The translations under genes and the position numbers were made by a program. From Chloroflexota bacterium (lineage in GTDB: Bacteria > Chloroflexota > Anaerolineae > Anaerolineales > DRMV01): a stretch of 6,696 nucleotides of DNA. The DNA lies in NCBI GenBank assembly GCA_013153335.1, contig JAADEP010000139.1, positions 1-6,696 on the forward strand. The letters run 5' to 3'. Shown here one piece after another: positions 1-5,990 of this stretch. Numbering within the stretch: the stretch's first letter is position 1; every line of letters starts with the position of its first letter. Below the pieces are notes generated by a model. That model worked only from the letters and a program-made list of their open reading frames with translations, had not been told where the DNA came from and made no database searches.

Positions 1-106
1 GCTCAAGGCACGCTGTACTTGGCTCAATGACGACAGCCCAACGCGCCTCCCTCTCGCCACGTGACCGTTTCTACAACATTTGCGTGCACCCGCGCCTCCC
101 CCGCTT
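1..106. other. Left flank, no assignable gene
   Basis: In frame 1 the first 30 bases read as nine codons ending in TGA (AQGTLYLAQ, stop at 28-30), which could be the tail of a + strand gene entering from the left. Nine codons are too few to judge. On the - strand a short open frame could begin at a GTG around position 60 and run off the left edge, but no ribosome site precedes it. I see no hairpin terminator or RNA gene here. Confidence 0.3.
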
Positions 107-135
107 TTGCGAAAATCTGGGATTCGCGCTACAAT
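107..135 (+). promoter_or_regulatory. Sigma70-type promoter of the regulator gene; predicts a leaderless mRNA
   Basis: A -35 box TTGCGA (107-112) and a -10 box TACAAT (130-135) are separated by exactly 17 bases. Placing +1 seven bases after the -10 puts it at about position 142, which is the A of the regulator's ATG. No Shine-Dalgarno sequence precedes that ATG, so promoter and start codon agree on a leaderless transcript. An imperfect inverted repeat, GCGAA (109-113) and TTCGC (123-127), overlaps the -35 and the spacer and could be an operator for autoregulation. Confidence 0.65.
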
Positions 136-141
136 AGCAGT

Positions 142-753
142 ATGCAGCATCCAACTCGGCAAGCCATCTTAGAGTTTTTGCGCAAGCATCCGGGCGCGCA
201 GGTGCGGGATTTGGCCGAGGCGCTGGGAATGACGCCGGCCAATATCCGGCATCATTTGGCGATCCTCAGCGCCCAGGGTTTGGTGGAAGCTTATCAGCCG
301 AAGTTTCGCTATGGCCGCGGTCGGCCCCCTAAGCGCTTTCGCTTGACCAAGGCCGCGCAGCCTATGTACCTCGAGCCGCTGACACGCGCGCTTTTGGACT
401 GGGTCCGGGAGCAAGGTCAGCCCATGGACGAGGTGCTGGAGCAAATCGCGGAGCGCATGTGCGCGGATTTGCCCACCCCCCTGCGCGGCTCTTTGCGCGA
501 GCGCATCACCACGGCCCTGAGCATTTTGCAAGGCTGGCGTTACGCGCCGCGCTGGGAAGCCCATCAGGATGGGCCTCGTATCCTCATCAGCCAGTGTCCC
601 TACCGGGCGCTGGTCCCAGACTACCCCGAACTATGTCGTCTGGATGAGCATTTGCTGCAAAAGCTTTTGGGCGTTCCTGTACGTCACGACGGCAAACATA
701 CGCACCAAGCGCCTTGTGTCTTTGTGATTCGCGAAGGCACTACCGCGGCTTAA
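142..753 (+). CDS. Winged-helix transcriptional regulator, SufR-like, with C-terminal cysteine cluster
   Basis: A 203-residue predicted DNA-binding regulator. Residues 1-70 form an ArsR/SufR-type winged helix: helix 1 (TRQAILEFLRKH), a helix-turn-helix (about 22-48) with recognition helix near TPANIRHHLAILSAQGLV, and a basic wing GRGRPPKRFRLT (58-69). The middle, about 75-130, is helical and probably dimerises. The C-terminus has Cys152, Cys165 and Cys192 (C-X12-C-X26-C) with histidines at 182, 186 and 188. SufR-type repressors hold an Fe-S cluster on conserved cysteines in this region, so iron-sulfur or redox sensing is inferred here. I chose ATG 142 because the promoter lies just upstream; an in-frame GTG at 61 would put the promoter inside the coding sequence. 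The gene ends 60 bases before the aldolase on the same strand and may control it, itself, or distant targets. Confidence 0.8.
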   Translation: MQHPTRQAILEFLRKHPGAQVRDLAEALGMTPANIRHHLAILSAQGLVEAYQPKFRYGRGRPPKRFRLTKAAQPMYLEPLTRALLDWVREQGQPMDEVLEQIAERMCADLPTPLRGSLRERITTALSILQGWRYAPRWEAHQDGPRILISQCPYRALVPDYPELCRLDEHLLQKLLGVPVRHDGKHTHQAPCVFVIREGTTAA

Positions 754-758
754 CCGCC

Positions 759-767
759 TGGTATAAT
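759..767 (+). promoter_or_regulatory. Extended -10 promoter of the aldolase gene
   Basis: TG-G-TATAAT (759-767) is a consensus extended -10. There is no recognisable -35 at the usual distance (739-744 reads ACTACC), which extended -10 promoters tolerate. Predicted +1 is about 774, giving a leader of roughly 40 bases before the ATG at 814. The ribosome site AGGAGG (803-808) is five bases from the ATG. A palindrome TTCGCGAA (728-735) lies just upstream, inside the end of the regulator gene. Confidence 0.65.
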
Positions 768-813
768 GCCGATGCCTTAATCGCATAGCTCAAACCAAAC
801 TGAGGAGGCTATC

Positions 814-2229
814 ATGGGTGCTTTGGACCCATTGTTGGCCAGTTTAGGCCCTTCTGTGCGCTGGGTGGAAGGGCAACTTACGGTCTTGGACCCCGAAGCG
901 CTGCAAACCCACATTCCCGCGCTGGCGGAGAAGGCGGCGCTGGCCGAAGGACCGGAAAAGGGCGCGGCCCAGTACCTCATTCGCGCGACCGCGCAGGCGT
1001 TGGGGATTATCCCATCCTCGATCCACGACCTCTACATGGCCCGGGGCCGAGGCGAGGTGCCGCCGAGCTTCACCGTGCCCGCGATCAATTTGCGTGCGCT
1101 GCCCTTTTTGGCTGCGCGCGCGGTCTTTCGGGTGATGCGCGAGCTCAACGCAGGCCCCGTCATCTTCGAGATCGCCCGTTCCGAAATCGGTTATACGGAC
1201 CAGCGCCCCGCGGAATACGCGGCCCAAGTCCTGGCCGCAGCTATCGTCGAGGGCCATCGGGGGCCGGTCTTCATCCAAGGCGACCATTTCCAAGTCTCGG
1301 CCAAACGTTACGCCAAGAACCCCGAGGCCGAACTCCAGGCCGTTCGAGACCTCATCGCCGAGGCGCTTAAGGCTGGCTTTTTCAACATCGACATTGACAC
1401 CTCCACCCTGGTGGATCTGAGCCAGCCCACGGTGCAAGAACAACAACGCCTCAACTACACGCTAACCGCACAACTCACCCACTATGTGCGCACCCTCGAG
1501 CCCGAGGGCATTACCGTGTCGACCGGCGGCGAGATCGGCGAGGTCGGGGGCCACAACTCGACTCCCGAGGAGTTGCGCGCGTTCATGGACGGCTTCAATG
1601 CGACCCTGGCCGAGATCGCGCCGAATACCCCCGGGCTGAGCAAAATTAGCATTCAAACCGGCACCCACCACGGTGGCGTGGTGCTCCCCGACGGGAGTTT
1701 GGCGAAAGTCAAGGTGGACTTCGATACCCTGCGCCTGCTCAGCCGCATCGCGCGCGAGGAATACGGTCTGGCCGGCGCGGTGCAGCATGGAGCTTCGACC
1801 TTGCCCGAAGAAGCCTTTAGCAAATTCGTCGAGGCCGAAGCCGCGGAGGTCCATCTCGCGACCAACTTTATGAACATCCTTTACAAGCACATGCCCGACG
1901 ACCTCAAAGCCGAGATCTATGCGTACTTGGACCAGCACCATCAGCACGAACGCAAGCCCGATTGGACAGACGAGCAGTTCTACTACAAGACCCGAAAACG
2001 CGCGCTAGGGCCCTTCAAGAAACAAATCTGGGCCATGCCAACCGAAGTCAAGGCTCGCATTTATCAGGACTGGGAGGAACAGTTCCGACGTCTGTTCCGG
2101 CTCCTGGGCTTGACCAACACCCGGCCCTTGTTGGATACGTACATCCATCCCGTGGTTGTAGCCCCGCGGCTGGAGGATTACGTCAATCTTCAGGCCGAGG
2201 CCGAAGATACGCGCGACTTAGCCGATTGA
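814..2229 (+). CDS. Class II (metal-dependent) fructose-bisphosphate/ketose-bisphosphate aldolase family, long form
   Basis: A 471-residue cytoplasmic TIM-barrel enzyme of the class II aldolase superfamily, expected to cleave a ketose 1,6-bisphosphate to dihydroxyacetone phosphate and an aldehyde phosphate. The motif order fits: QGDHF with Asp157-His158 (catalytic Asp and metal His), NIDIDTSTL (191-199), the glycine loop GGEIGEVGG with Glu240 and Glu243 (238-246), THHGG with His285/His286 (284-288), QHGAS with His325, and TNFMN with Asn351. Usual class II aldolases are about 280-360 residues; this one has roughly 85 extra residues at the N-terminus and a helical, charged tail of about 100 after the barrel. 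The length and GDH motif also recall GatZ/KbaZ-type proteins, so the exact sugar is uncertain. It has its own promoter and a strong ribosome site. Family assignment is firm, substrate is not. Confidence 0.85.
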   Translation: MGALDPLLASLGPSVRWVEGQLTVLDPEALQTHIPALAEKAALAEGPEKGAAQYLIRATAQALGIIPSSIHDLYMARGRGEVPPSFTVPAINLRALPFLAARAVFRVMRELNAGPVIFEIARSEIGYTDQRPAEYAAQVLAAAIVEGHRGPVFIQGDHFQVSAKRYAKNPEAELQAVRDLIAEALKAGFFNIDIDTSTLVDLSQPTVQEQQRLNYTLTAQLTHYVRTLEPEGITVSTGGEIGEVGGHNSTPEELRAFMDGFNATLAEIAPNTPGLSKISIQTGTHHGGVVLPDGSLAKVKVDFDTLRLLSRIAREEYGLAGAVQHGASTLPEEAFSKFVEAEAAEVHLATNFMNILYKHMPDDLKAEIYAYLDQHHQHERKPDWTDEQFYYKTRKRALGPFKKQIWAMPTEVKARIYQDWEEQFRRLFRLLGLTNTRPLLDTYIHPVVVAPRLEDYVNLQAEAEDTRDLAD

Positions 2230-2233
2230 GCAA

Positions 2234-2259
2234 CCGGGGCGGGGCGTTCCCCGCCCCGG
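2234..2259 (+). terminator. GC-rich intercistronic hairpin, no T-tract
   Basis: A perfect 11-bp inverted repeat, CCGGGGCGGGG (2234-2244) and CCCCGCCCCGG (2249-2259), with a four-base CGTT loop. It starts five bases after the aldolase stop and ends 15 bases before the Nudix ATG. No run of T follows, so it may be a partial terminator, a 3'-end stabiliser or processing site rather than a classic intrinsic terminator. Confidence 0.55.
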
Positions 2260-2274
2260 CGGTTCGAGGCCACG

Positions 2275-2775
2275 ATGGACCAGGGCATCACCCCCGAGCG
2301 GTATCGCGTTATCCCCCGGACACTGATCTTTGTGCTGCACCGCTCGCGCGTGCTCCTGTTGCGCCGCGCGAAGCACAAAGCCGTTGGCCCTGGCTTGTAC
2401 AACGGCGTGGGCGGTCATATTGAGCCGGGCGAAGATGTACTCTCGGCAGCCTATCGTGAATTGCGCGAAGAAACCGGGCTCACTGACGTAACCTTGCACT
2501 TGTGCGGCACCGCGATGGTCGACGTTCGACCCGTCGGGGTGTTGTTGTTCGTCTTTCGTGGTGAACTGCCTGAAGACCAAACGCCGGCGCTGCGTCCTAC
2601 CACCGAAGGCGAGCTGACGTGGATCCCGATTGAGCGCCTTGGCCAGCACGCTTTGGTGCCCGACTTATATGTTTTGCTGCCTCGCGTATTGGAATGGCGT
2701 TTGAGCGAACCCGTTTTCCATGCGCTCATTACGCCCCAGCCGGATGGCCAGGTGCGCGTGCGTTTCGGGGGTTAA
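2275..2775 (+). CDS. Nudix (MutT-like) hydrolase
   Basis: A 166-residue Nudix-fold protein, the family that hydrolyses nucleoside diphosphates linked to another group X. The full Nudix box G-X5-E-X7-REL-X-EE-X-GL occupies residues 47-69 (GGHIEPGE followed by RELREETGL), with the metal-binding glutamates at 62, 65 and 66 present. It is preceded by the typical strand RVLLLRRAKHK (25-35). After the box come the usual EGELTWIPIERL segment (111-122) and a VPDL turn (128-131), seen in many MutT/MTH1-type proteins that clean oxidised nucleotides; the substrate cannot be read from sequence alone. GAGG (2266-2269) is five bases before the ATG. The next gene starts three bases after the stop, so the two are likely cotranscribed. 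The upstream hairpin may set the level of readthrough from the aldolase. Confidence 0.9.
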   Translation: MDQGITPERYRVIPRTLIFVLHRSRVLLLRRAKHKAVGPGLYNGVGGHIEPGEDVLSAAYRELREETGLTDVTLHLCGTAMVDVRPVGVLLFVFRGELPEDQTPALRPTTEGELTWIPIERLGQHALVPDLYVLLPRVLEWRLSEPVFHALITPQPDGQVRVRFGG

Positions 2776-2778
2776 GCC

Positions 2779-3096
2779 ATGACCTGGCCCGCGTTTTTCT
2801 TTGGCACCCTGGTCGCGTGGTGGTTGGCCGGCCTAATCGCATGGCGTTGGGCCCCCCGCCCTGGCCGCTTGCTGTTATATGTGCTTCTAGGATGGGCCGG
2901 GTTTTGGCTCGGGCATAGCCTCGCCCTGCGGCAAGGTTGGACCTGGGGGCGGTTAGGCCCCCTCTCCCTCGCGGGCGGCATAATAGGCACCCTGGCCGTG
3001 GTCGGCTTTATCCACTTTTTGCTCACACCACCGCCTCCGCCCGATGCCAAGCCCCCACAACGGCGGTTCGCCCGTCGACGAACGACGAGGAGGTAA
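2779..3096 (+). CDS. Small three-helix membrane protein of unknown function
   Basis: A 105-residue protein with no family I recognise. Three hydrophobic segments are clear: about 5-22, 31-50 and 60-82. The short first loop is basic (RWAPRPGR, 23-30). The tail begins with five prolines (84-88) and ends very rich in arginine (RRFARRRTTRR, 95-105). By the positive-inside rule this predicts a periplasmic or outside N-terminus and a cytoplasmic basic tail. A glycine-rich third helix (LAGGIIGTLAVVG) suggests tight helix packing. It starts three bases after the Nudix stop and its last codons carry the ribosome site of the next gene, so it is firmly inside the operon. It could anchor or assist a neighbour, but that is only inference from position. 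Confidence 0.75.
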   Translation: MTWPAFFFGTLVAWWLAGLIAWRWAPRPGRLLLYVLLGWAGFWLGHSLALRQGWTWGRLGPLSLAGGIIGTLAVVGFIHFLLTPPPPPDAKPPQRRFARRRTTRR

Positions 3097-3099
3097 CGC

Positions 3100-4215
3100 A
3101 TGGCCTCGACCCCATGGCTTCTATTCGACGCGCACCAAGATTTGGCGTGGAACGCGCTCACCTTTGGCCGCGAATACACCCGTTCGGCTTATGAAACCCG
3201 GCGCATCGAGCATGAAACCGGGTCCATCGCCCCGCAAGTCAACGGCGATACCCTTCTCGGATGGCCGGAATATCAGCAAGGGCGCGTCGCGTTGGCCTTG
3301 GCCACCTTATTCGCGGCTCCGGCCCGGCGGCGCAGCGGGGATTGGGAGACGCAGGTTTATGCGACGCCCGAGGAAGCCGCGCGGGTGTATCGAGGTCAGC
3401 TCGCGCATTATCAGCGCTGGACCGCGGCCCATCCCGACCATTGGCGCTTGCTCAGGACCCCGGAAGAAGTCCAGGCGCATTGGCGCCGTTGGACCCAGGG
3501 AGAAGGGCCGCATCCTGTGGGCTTGCTATTGCTTATGGAAGGGGCCGAAGGGATTCAGGATTTCGACGAGTTGCCCTGGTGGCGCGAACAAGGCCTGCGC
3601 ATAATCGGCCCGGCATGGGCGGGAACGCGCTTCTGCGGCGGCACGGGCGAGCCTGGTCCCTTGACCCCCGAAGGCCGAGCTTTGTTGCGCGCGATGGCGG
3701 AACAAGACTTCATCCTCGACTTGAGCCATATGGACGAAGCCGCGGCCTTAGAAGCCCTCGATACCTACGACGGAGCCATCGTCGCGACCCACGCCAATCC
3801 GCAGTCCATGGTCCGTCGGCCCAGCAATCGCTTTCTTTCGGATCCGGTCATCCGAAAGCTAATCGAACGCGATGGCGTGATCGGCATCATTCCTTACAAC
3901 CGATTTTTGGTGCCGGATTGGGAGCCCGGCATGCCCAAAGACCGGGTTTCGCTGGACGTGGTCGCCCAACACATCGACGCCATCGCGCAAATGGCCGGGA
4001 ACGTCCGTCATGTTGCCCTGGGGACAGATTTCGACGGCGGATTTGGTGTCCAGAGCGTACCGGCCGAGATCGATACCATCGCGGACCTGCCTCGGCTGGC
4101 CGAGTTTCTAGAGCGCCGAGGTTATACCGAAGACGACATCCGGCACATTTTCGGCGAGAATTGGCTGCGCATCTTCGGCCAGCCCGAACCTGCGGGCCAG
4201 GAGGAAGGGGCATGA
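3100..4215 (+). CDS. Membrane dipeptidase-family metallopeptidase (peptidase M19, renal dipeptidase-like)
   Basis: A 371-residue amidohydrolase-fold peptidase expected to use two zinc ions to hydrolyse dipeptides, often including D-amino-acid dipeptides. All expected metal ligands are visible: His12 and Asp14 in DAHQD, Glu147 in LLMEGAEGI (the bridging glutamate), His210 in LDLSHMD, His231 in ATHANPQSM, and Asp310 in GTDFDG. The region RRPSNRFLSDPVIRKL followed by GVIGII (239-264) matches the family's post-His231 segment. The first motif has Gln where classical members have Asn (DxHND). No signal peptide or lipid anchor is seen, so it is probably cytoplasmic. The ribosome site AGGAGG (3088-3093) overlaps the end of the previous gene, six bases before the ATG. 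Its stop overlaps the next start. Family is secure; the natural dipeptide is unknown. Confidence 0.92.
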   Translation: MASTPWLLFDAHQDLAWNALTFGREYTRSAYETRRIEHETGSIAPQVNGDTLLGWPEYQQGRVALALATLFAAPARRRSGDWETQVYATPEEAARVYRGQLAHYQRWTAAHPDHWRLLRTPEEVQAHWRRWTQGEGPHPVGLLLLMEGAEGIQDFDELPWWREQGLRIIGPAWAGTRFCGGTGEPGPLTPEGRALLRAMAEQDFILDLSHMDEAAALEALDTYDGAIVATHANPQSMVRRPSNRFLSDPVIRKLIERDGVIGIIPYNRFLVPDWEPGMPKDRVSLDVVAQHIDAIAQMAGNVRHVALGTDFDGGFGVQSVPAEIDTIADLPRLAEFLERRGYTEDDIRHIFGENWLRIFGQPEPAGQEEGA

Positions 4216-5063
4216 AGGACTACGACCGCATTATCCAAGAGCACTACCAGCGCATTGCGGCCCAAGCCGGTCTCTCGCCCAGCAGTACCATGGCTGACCA
4301 GATCATCCGGCAGCGCGAGACCGAGGCCATCGTGCAATTTGTCGCGGCCGCGTTGGCCGACCGTCGCGCGCACGGCCTATCGGAGGCACCGCTCATCATG
4401 GACGTCGGCTGCGGCAACGGTTACACCCTTGCGGTGTTGCGCGAGGCCTTCCCTGAGGCGCGGCTGGTGGGCATCGAAAAGGTCGACGCGCTGCGCGCAT
4501 TGGCCGCGTCGCGTTTCGAAGGGGATGATCAAGTGCGCATCCTCGCGGGCGATATTCGCGACCCAGCCTTCCATCGCGGGCTCCAGCCCGATATTCTCAT
4601 CAGCCAACGAGTGTTGATCAACCTGCTCGATCCAGAGGACCAACGAGCCGCGTTAGGCCATTTGATTCGCGCGGTACGACCGCCTCGCGAGGCCGGCCCT
4701 GGGGGCTATTTGCTCTTCTTGGAATCCTTCCAGAAGCCCCTTGAAAACCTCAATGAGGCCCGAGCCGAATTCGGCATGGAGCCCATCCCACCCGCGCATC
4801 ATAACCTTTATCTGCCCGAGGACTTTTTCGACCGGCCCGAGTTGGAACCCTTCGCGACCGATACCTATCGGCCACAACCCAACTTCCTCTCGACCCACTA
4901 TTTTGTCAGCCGGGTGCTTCATCCCGTGGTTACCCGCACCTTCCAGCCTGACGCCCCCTTCAAGCGCAATTCCCATTTCGTGCGTTTCTTTTCGTCCGCG
5001 TTGCCGCCCGCGGTGGGCGATTACGCGCCGTTGAAGTTGTACGTCTTTCGCCGGGTGCGCTAG
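4212..5063 (+). CDS. Class I SAM-dependent methyltransferase, substrate unknown
   Basis: A 283-residue Rossmann-fold methyltransferase. Motif I is IMDVGCGNGYTLAVL (62-76, glycine loop Gly66/Gly68/Gly70). The acidic end of strand 2 is Glu89 in LVGIEKVD, motif II-like Asp114 is in AGDIRD, and the strand-4 segment is ILISQRVLINLLD (128-140). A strand-5-like GGYLLFLES follows at 164-172. The C-terminal 110 residues, with HHNLYLPEDFF and STHYFVSRVLHP, probably form the substrate lid; I do not recognise a specific subfamily. The start is fixed by the ATGA overlap with the dipeptidase stop and AGGAGG (4199-4204) seven bases upstream, indicating translational coupling. It is the last gene of the + strand unit, ending 20 bases before a strong inverted repeat. 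An open frame extends far upstream but only as an arginine-rich shadow of the dipeptidase. Confidence 0.88.
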   Translation: MKDYDRIIQEHYQRIAAQAGLSPSSTMADQIIRQRETEAIVQFVAAALADRRAHGLSEAPLIMDVGCGNGYTLAVLREAFPEARLVGIEKVDALRALAASRFEGDDQVRILAGDIRDPAFHRGLQPDILISQRVLINLLDPEDQRAALGHLIRAVRPPREAGPGGYLLFLESFQKPLENLNEARAEFGMEPIPPAHHNLYLPEDFFDRPELEPFATDTYRPQPNFLSTHYFVSRVLHPVVTRTFQPDAPFKRNSHFVRFFSSALPPAVGDYAPLKLYVFRRVR

Positions 5064-5083
5064 CCCCTGAGGCCGGGAAAGAC

Positions 5084-5126
5084 GCGCGAACCCCCATGCC
5101 GAGGACCCGGTCATGGGGGTTCGCGC
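5084..5126. terminator. Probable bidirectional terminator between convergent genes
   Basis: A perfect 15-bp inverted repeat: GCGCGAACCCCCATG (5084-5098) and its complement (5112-5126), with a 13-base loop that can add three more pairs (CCG 5099-5101 with CGG 5108-5110). It lies 20 bases after the methyltransferase stop and 32 bases past the NYN gene stop, as expected for a shared terminator. T-tracts are weak on both sides (TTGTTT at 5131-5136 on +; TCTTTCCC on -), so efficiency is uncertain. Confidence 0.7.
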
Positions 5127-5158
5127 AGGGTTGTTTGAGGGAAGAATAGAGCCGAGGC

Positions 5159-5713
5159 TTAGCCCCAGAAGAGTTGTGGTTCTACCTGTGGGGCTTCAAA
5201 GGTCTCGGTTTCATCGACCAAGAGGCCATCGATATCATCCAAGCTCCAATACCGATGGGCGCTTAAGATCAGCTCTTGCGCGGTCAAGCGACCCGGACCG
5301 ATGATCTTCACCAGCTTGCCCTCTTGGACCAAATATTCCACCAGCGGGGCAAAGTCGCCGTCGCCCGTGACGAGCACGATTTCGTCCAAGGACGGCGCCA
5401 TGCGGATGATCTCGATGGCCAAGACCAAATCCATGTTGCCCTTCAGCCCACCATCTGGGAGCCGGCGTACGGGGCGGGTGACGACCCGGTAACCCAGATG
5501 GGCCAACGCGCGCACGAATTGATCTTGCCCCTTATCTTCGGGGTTGACCGCGGTAAACGCGTGGAATAAGACTTGATTCGGCTGCGGTTTATACTGCCGC
5601 GCCTCTAAACAGAACTGATGCAACACTCGGTAATTGATCTTCCGATCGGGCCACAAAATGCGGGCCGTGTGAAAGAGATTCTGTATATCAACGAACACAC
5701 CGATGCGGTACAT
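5159..5713 (-). CDS. NYN domain protein (LabA/DUF88 family), predicted RNase
   Basis: A 184-residue protein made almost entirely of a NYN domain, a PIN-like fold of metal-dependent ribonucleases. The acidic active-site set is visible: Asp9 with Asn12 in VFVDIQNLF, Lys91 and Asp95 in LKGNMDLVLAIEII, and Asp118/Asp120 in LVTGDGDFAPLV. A short acidic tail (about 160-184) ending LFWG follows the domain. The start at 5713 (MYRIGVF) is preferred because GGAGG lies five bases upstream; an ATG at 5725 would add MEGV but has no ribosome site. The family is thought to act on RNA in processing or decay, and in some bacteria is tied to circadian or stress output; the target here is unknown. It converges on the methyltransferase across the shared terminator. 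Confidence 0.88.
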   Translation of the reverse strand: MYRIGVFVDIQNLFHTARILWPDRKINYRVLHQFCLEARQYKPQPNQVLFHAFTAVNPEDKGQDQFVRALAHLGYRVVTRPVRRLPDGGLKGNMDLVLAIEIIRMAPSLDEIVLVTGDGDFAPLVEYLVQEGKLVKIIGPGRLTAQELILSAHRYWSLDDIDGLLVDETETFEAPQVEPQLFWG

Positions 5714-5718
5714 AACAC

Positions 5719-5723
5719 CCTCC
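5719..5723 (-). promoter_or_regulatory. Ribosome binding site that decides the NYN gene start
   Basis: GGAGG (read on the - strand, 5723 to 5719) is five bases before the ATG at 5713. It lies within the first codons that would be used if translation began at 5725, which argues for the downstream start. Confidence 0.6.
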
Positions 5724-5725
5724 AT

Positions 5726-5940
5726 GGATAGAGTATCGTAAGGTCATACGCATTGTTAGCATCCACGTACGCCTCACCTGCCCCCAGGGATTGGCCCGTG
5801 GACAGGTTCGTGATGTGCTTTTCCATGGCCTGGGCCCAGCCCAAGGGCCATGAGAGCCACCGTGTTTGGCCAGCGGCAATGGCAACCTCCCTTGATCCCT
5901 CCTCTCCCGCGCCCCCGTTTGGCCTTTGTCGCGCAACCCA
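5726..5940 (-). other. Non-coding, possibly structured leader upstream of the NYN gene
   Basis: About 215 bases with no convincing coding frame. Read on the - strand it holds a hairpin with CATGGCC arms (5852-5846 and 5830-5824) plus an inner five-pair stem (TGGGC/GCCCA, 5843-5839 with 5835-5831) and a two-base bulge. A second possible hairpin pairs ACCTG with CAGGT (about 5806-5776). GGUUGCGCG near 5937-5929 can pair with CGUAUGACC near 5750-5742 with one mismatch, which would close the whole stretch. I match it to no known riboswitch, 6S, SRP, RNase P or tmRNA core. It may be a long 5' leader, a small RNA, or plain spacer. Confidence 0.3.
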
Positions 5941-5969
5941 TCTATAGTAATACGCAAAAAGCGAAACAA
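5941..5969 (-). promoter_or_regulatory. Candidate - strand promoter in an AT-rich patch
   Basis: Read on the - strand, TTGTTT (5969-5964) and TATAGA (5946-5941) are 17 bases apart, predicting a start near 5934. The stretch 5941-5982 is markedly richer in A and T than its surroundings. An inverted repeat GAAAC-N4-GTTTC (5963-5976) overlaps the -35. On the - strand it is followed two bases later by five T (5960-5956), so it could instead be a weak terminator of the lipoprotein gene. Confidence 0.4.
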
Positions 5970-5990
5970 ACGTTTCAAAACTCGCACGCG

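Noticed and set aside
61..141. GTG start at 61 for the regulator
   Set aside because: The added 27 residues do not resemble the family, have no ribosome site, and would contain the promoter boxes at 107-135.
844..1947. Long - strand open frames opposite the aldolase
   Set aside because: They lie antisense to a gene with intact catalytic motifs, have no plausible domains, and arise from GC-rich codon bias.
3261..4211. Upstream extension of the methyltransferase frame (600 residues in total)
   Set aside because: It is an Arg/Gly/Ser/Pro-rich out-of-frame shadow of the dipeptidase; the true start is the coupled ATG at 4212.
5824..5852. CATGGCC hairpin as an intrinsic terminator
   Set aside because: No T-run follows on either strand; on the - strand it is followed by A-rich sequence. 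Kept only as part of the possible structured leader.
5726..5940. Known structured RNA (6S, SRP, RNase P, tmRNA, T-box or common riboswitches)
   Set aside because: I looked for their conserved core sequences and found none.
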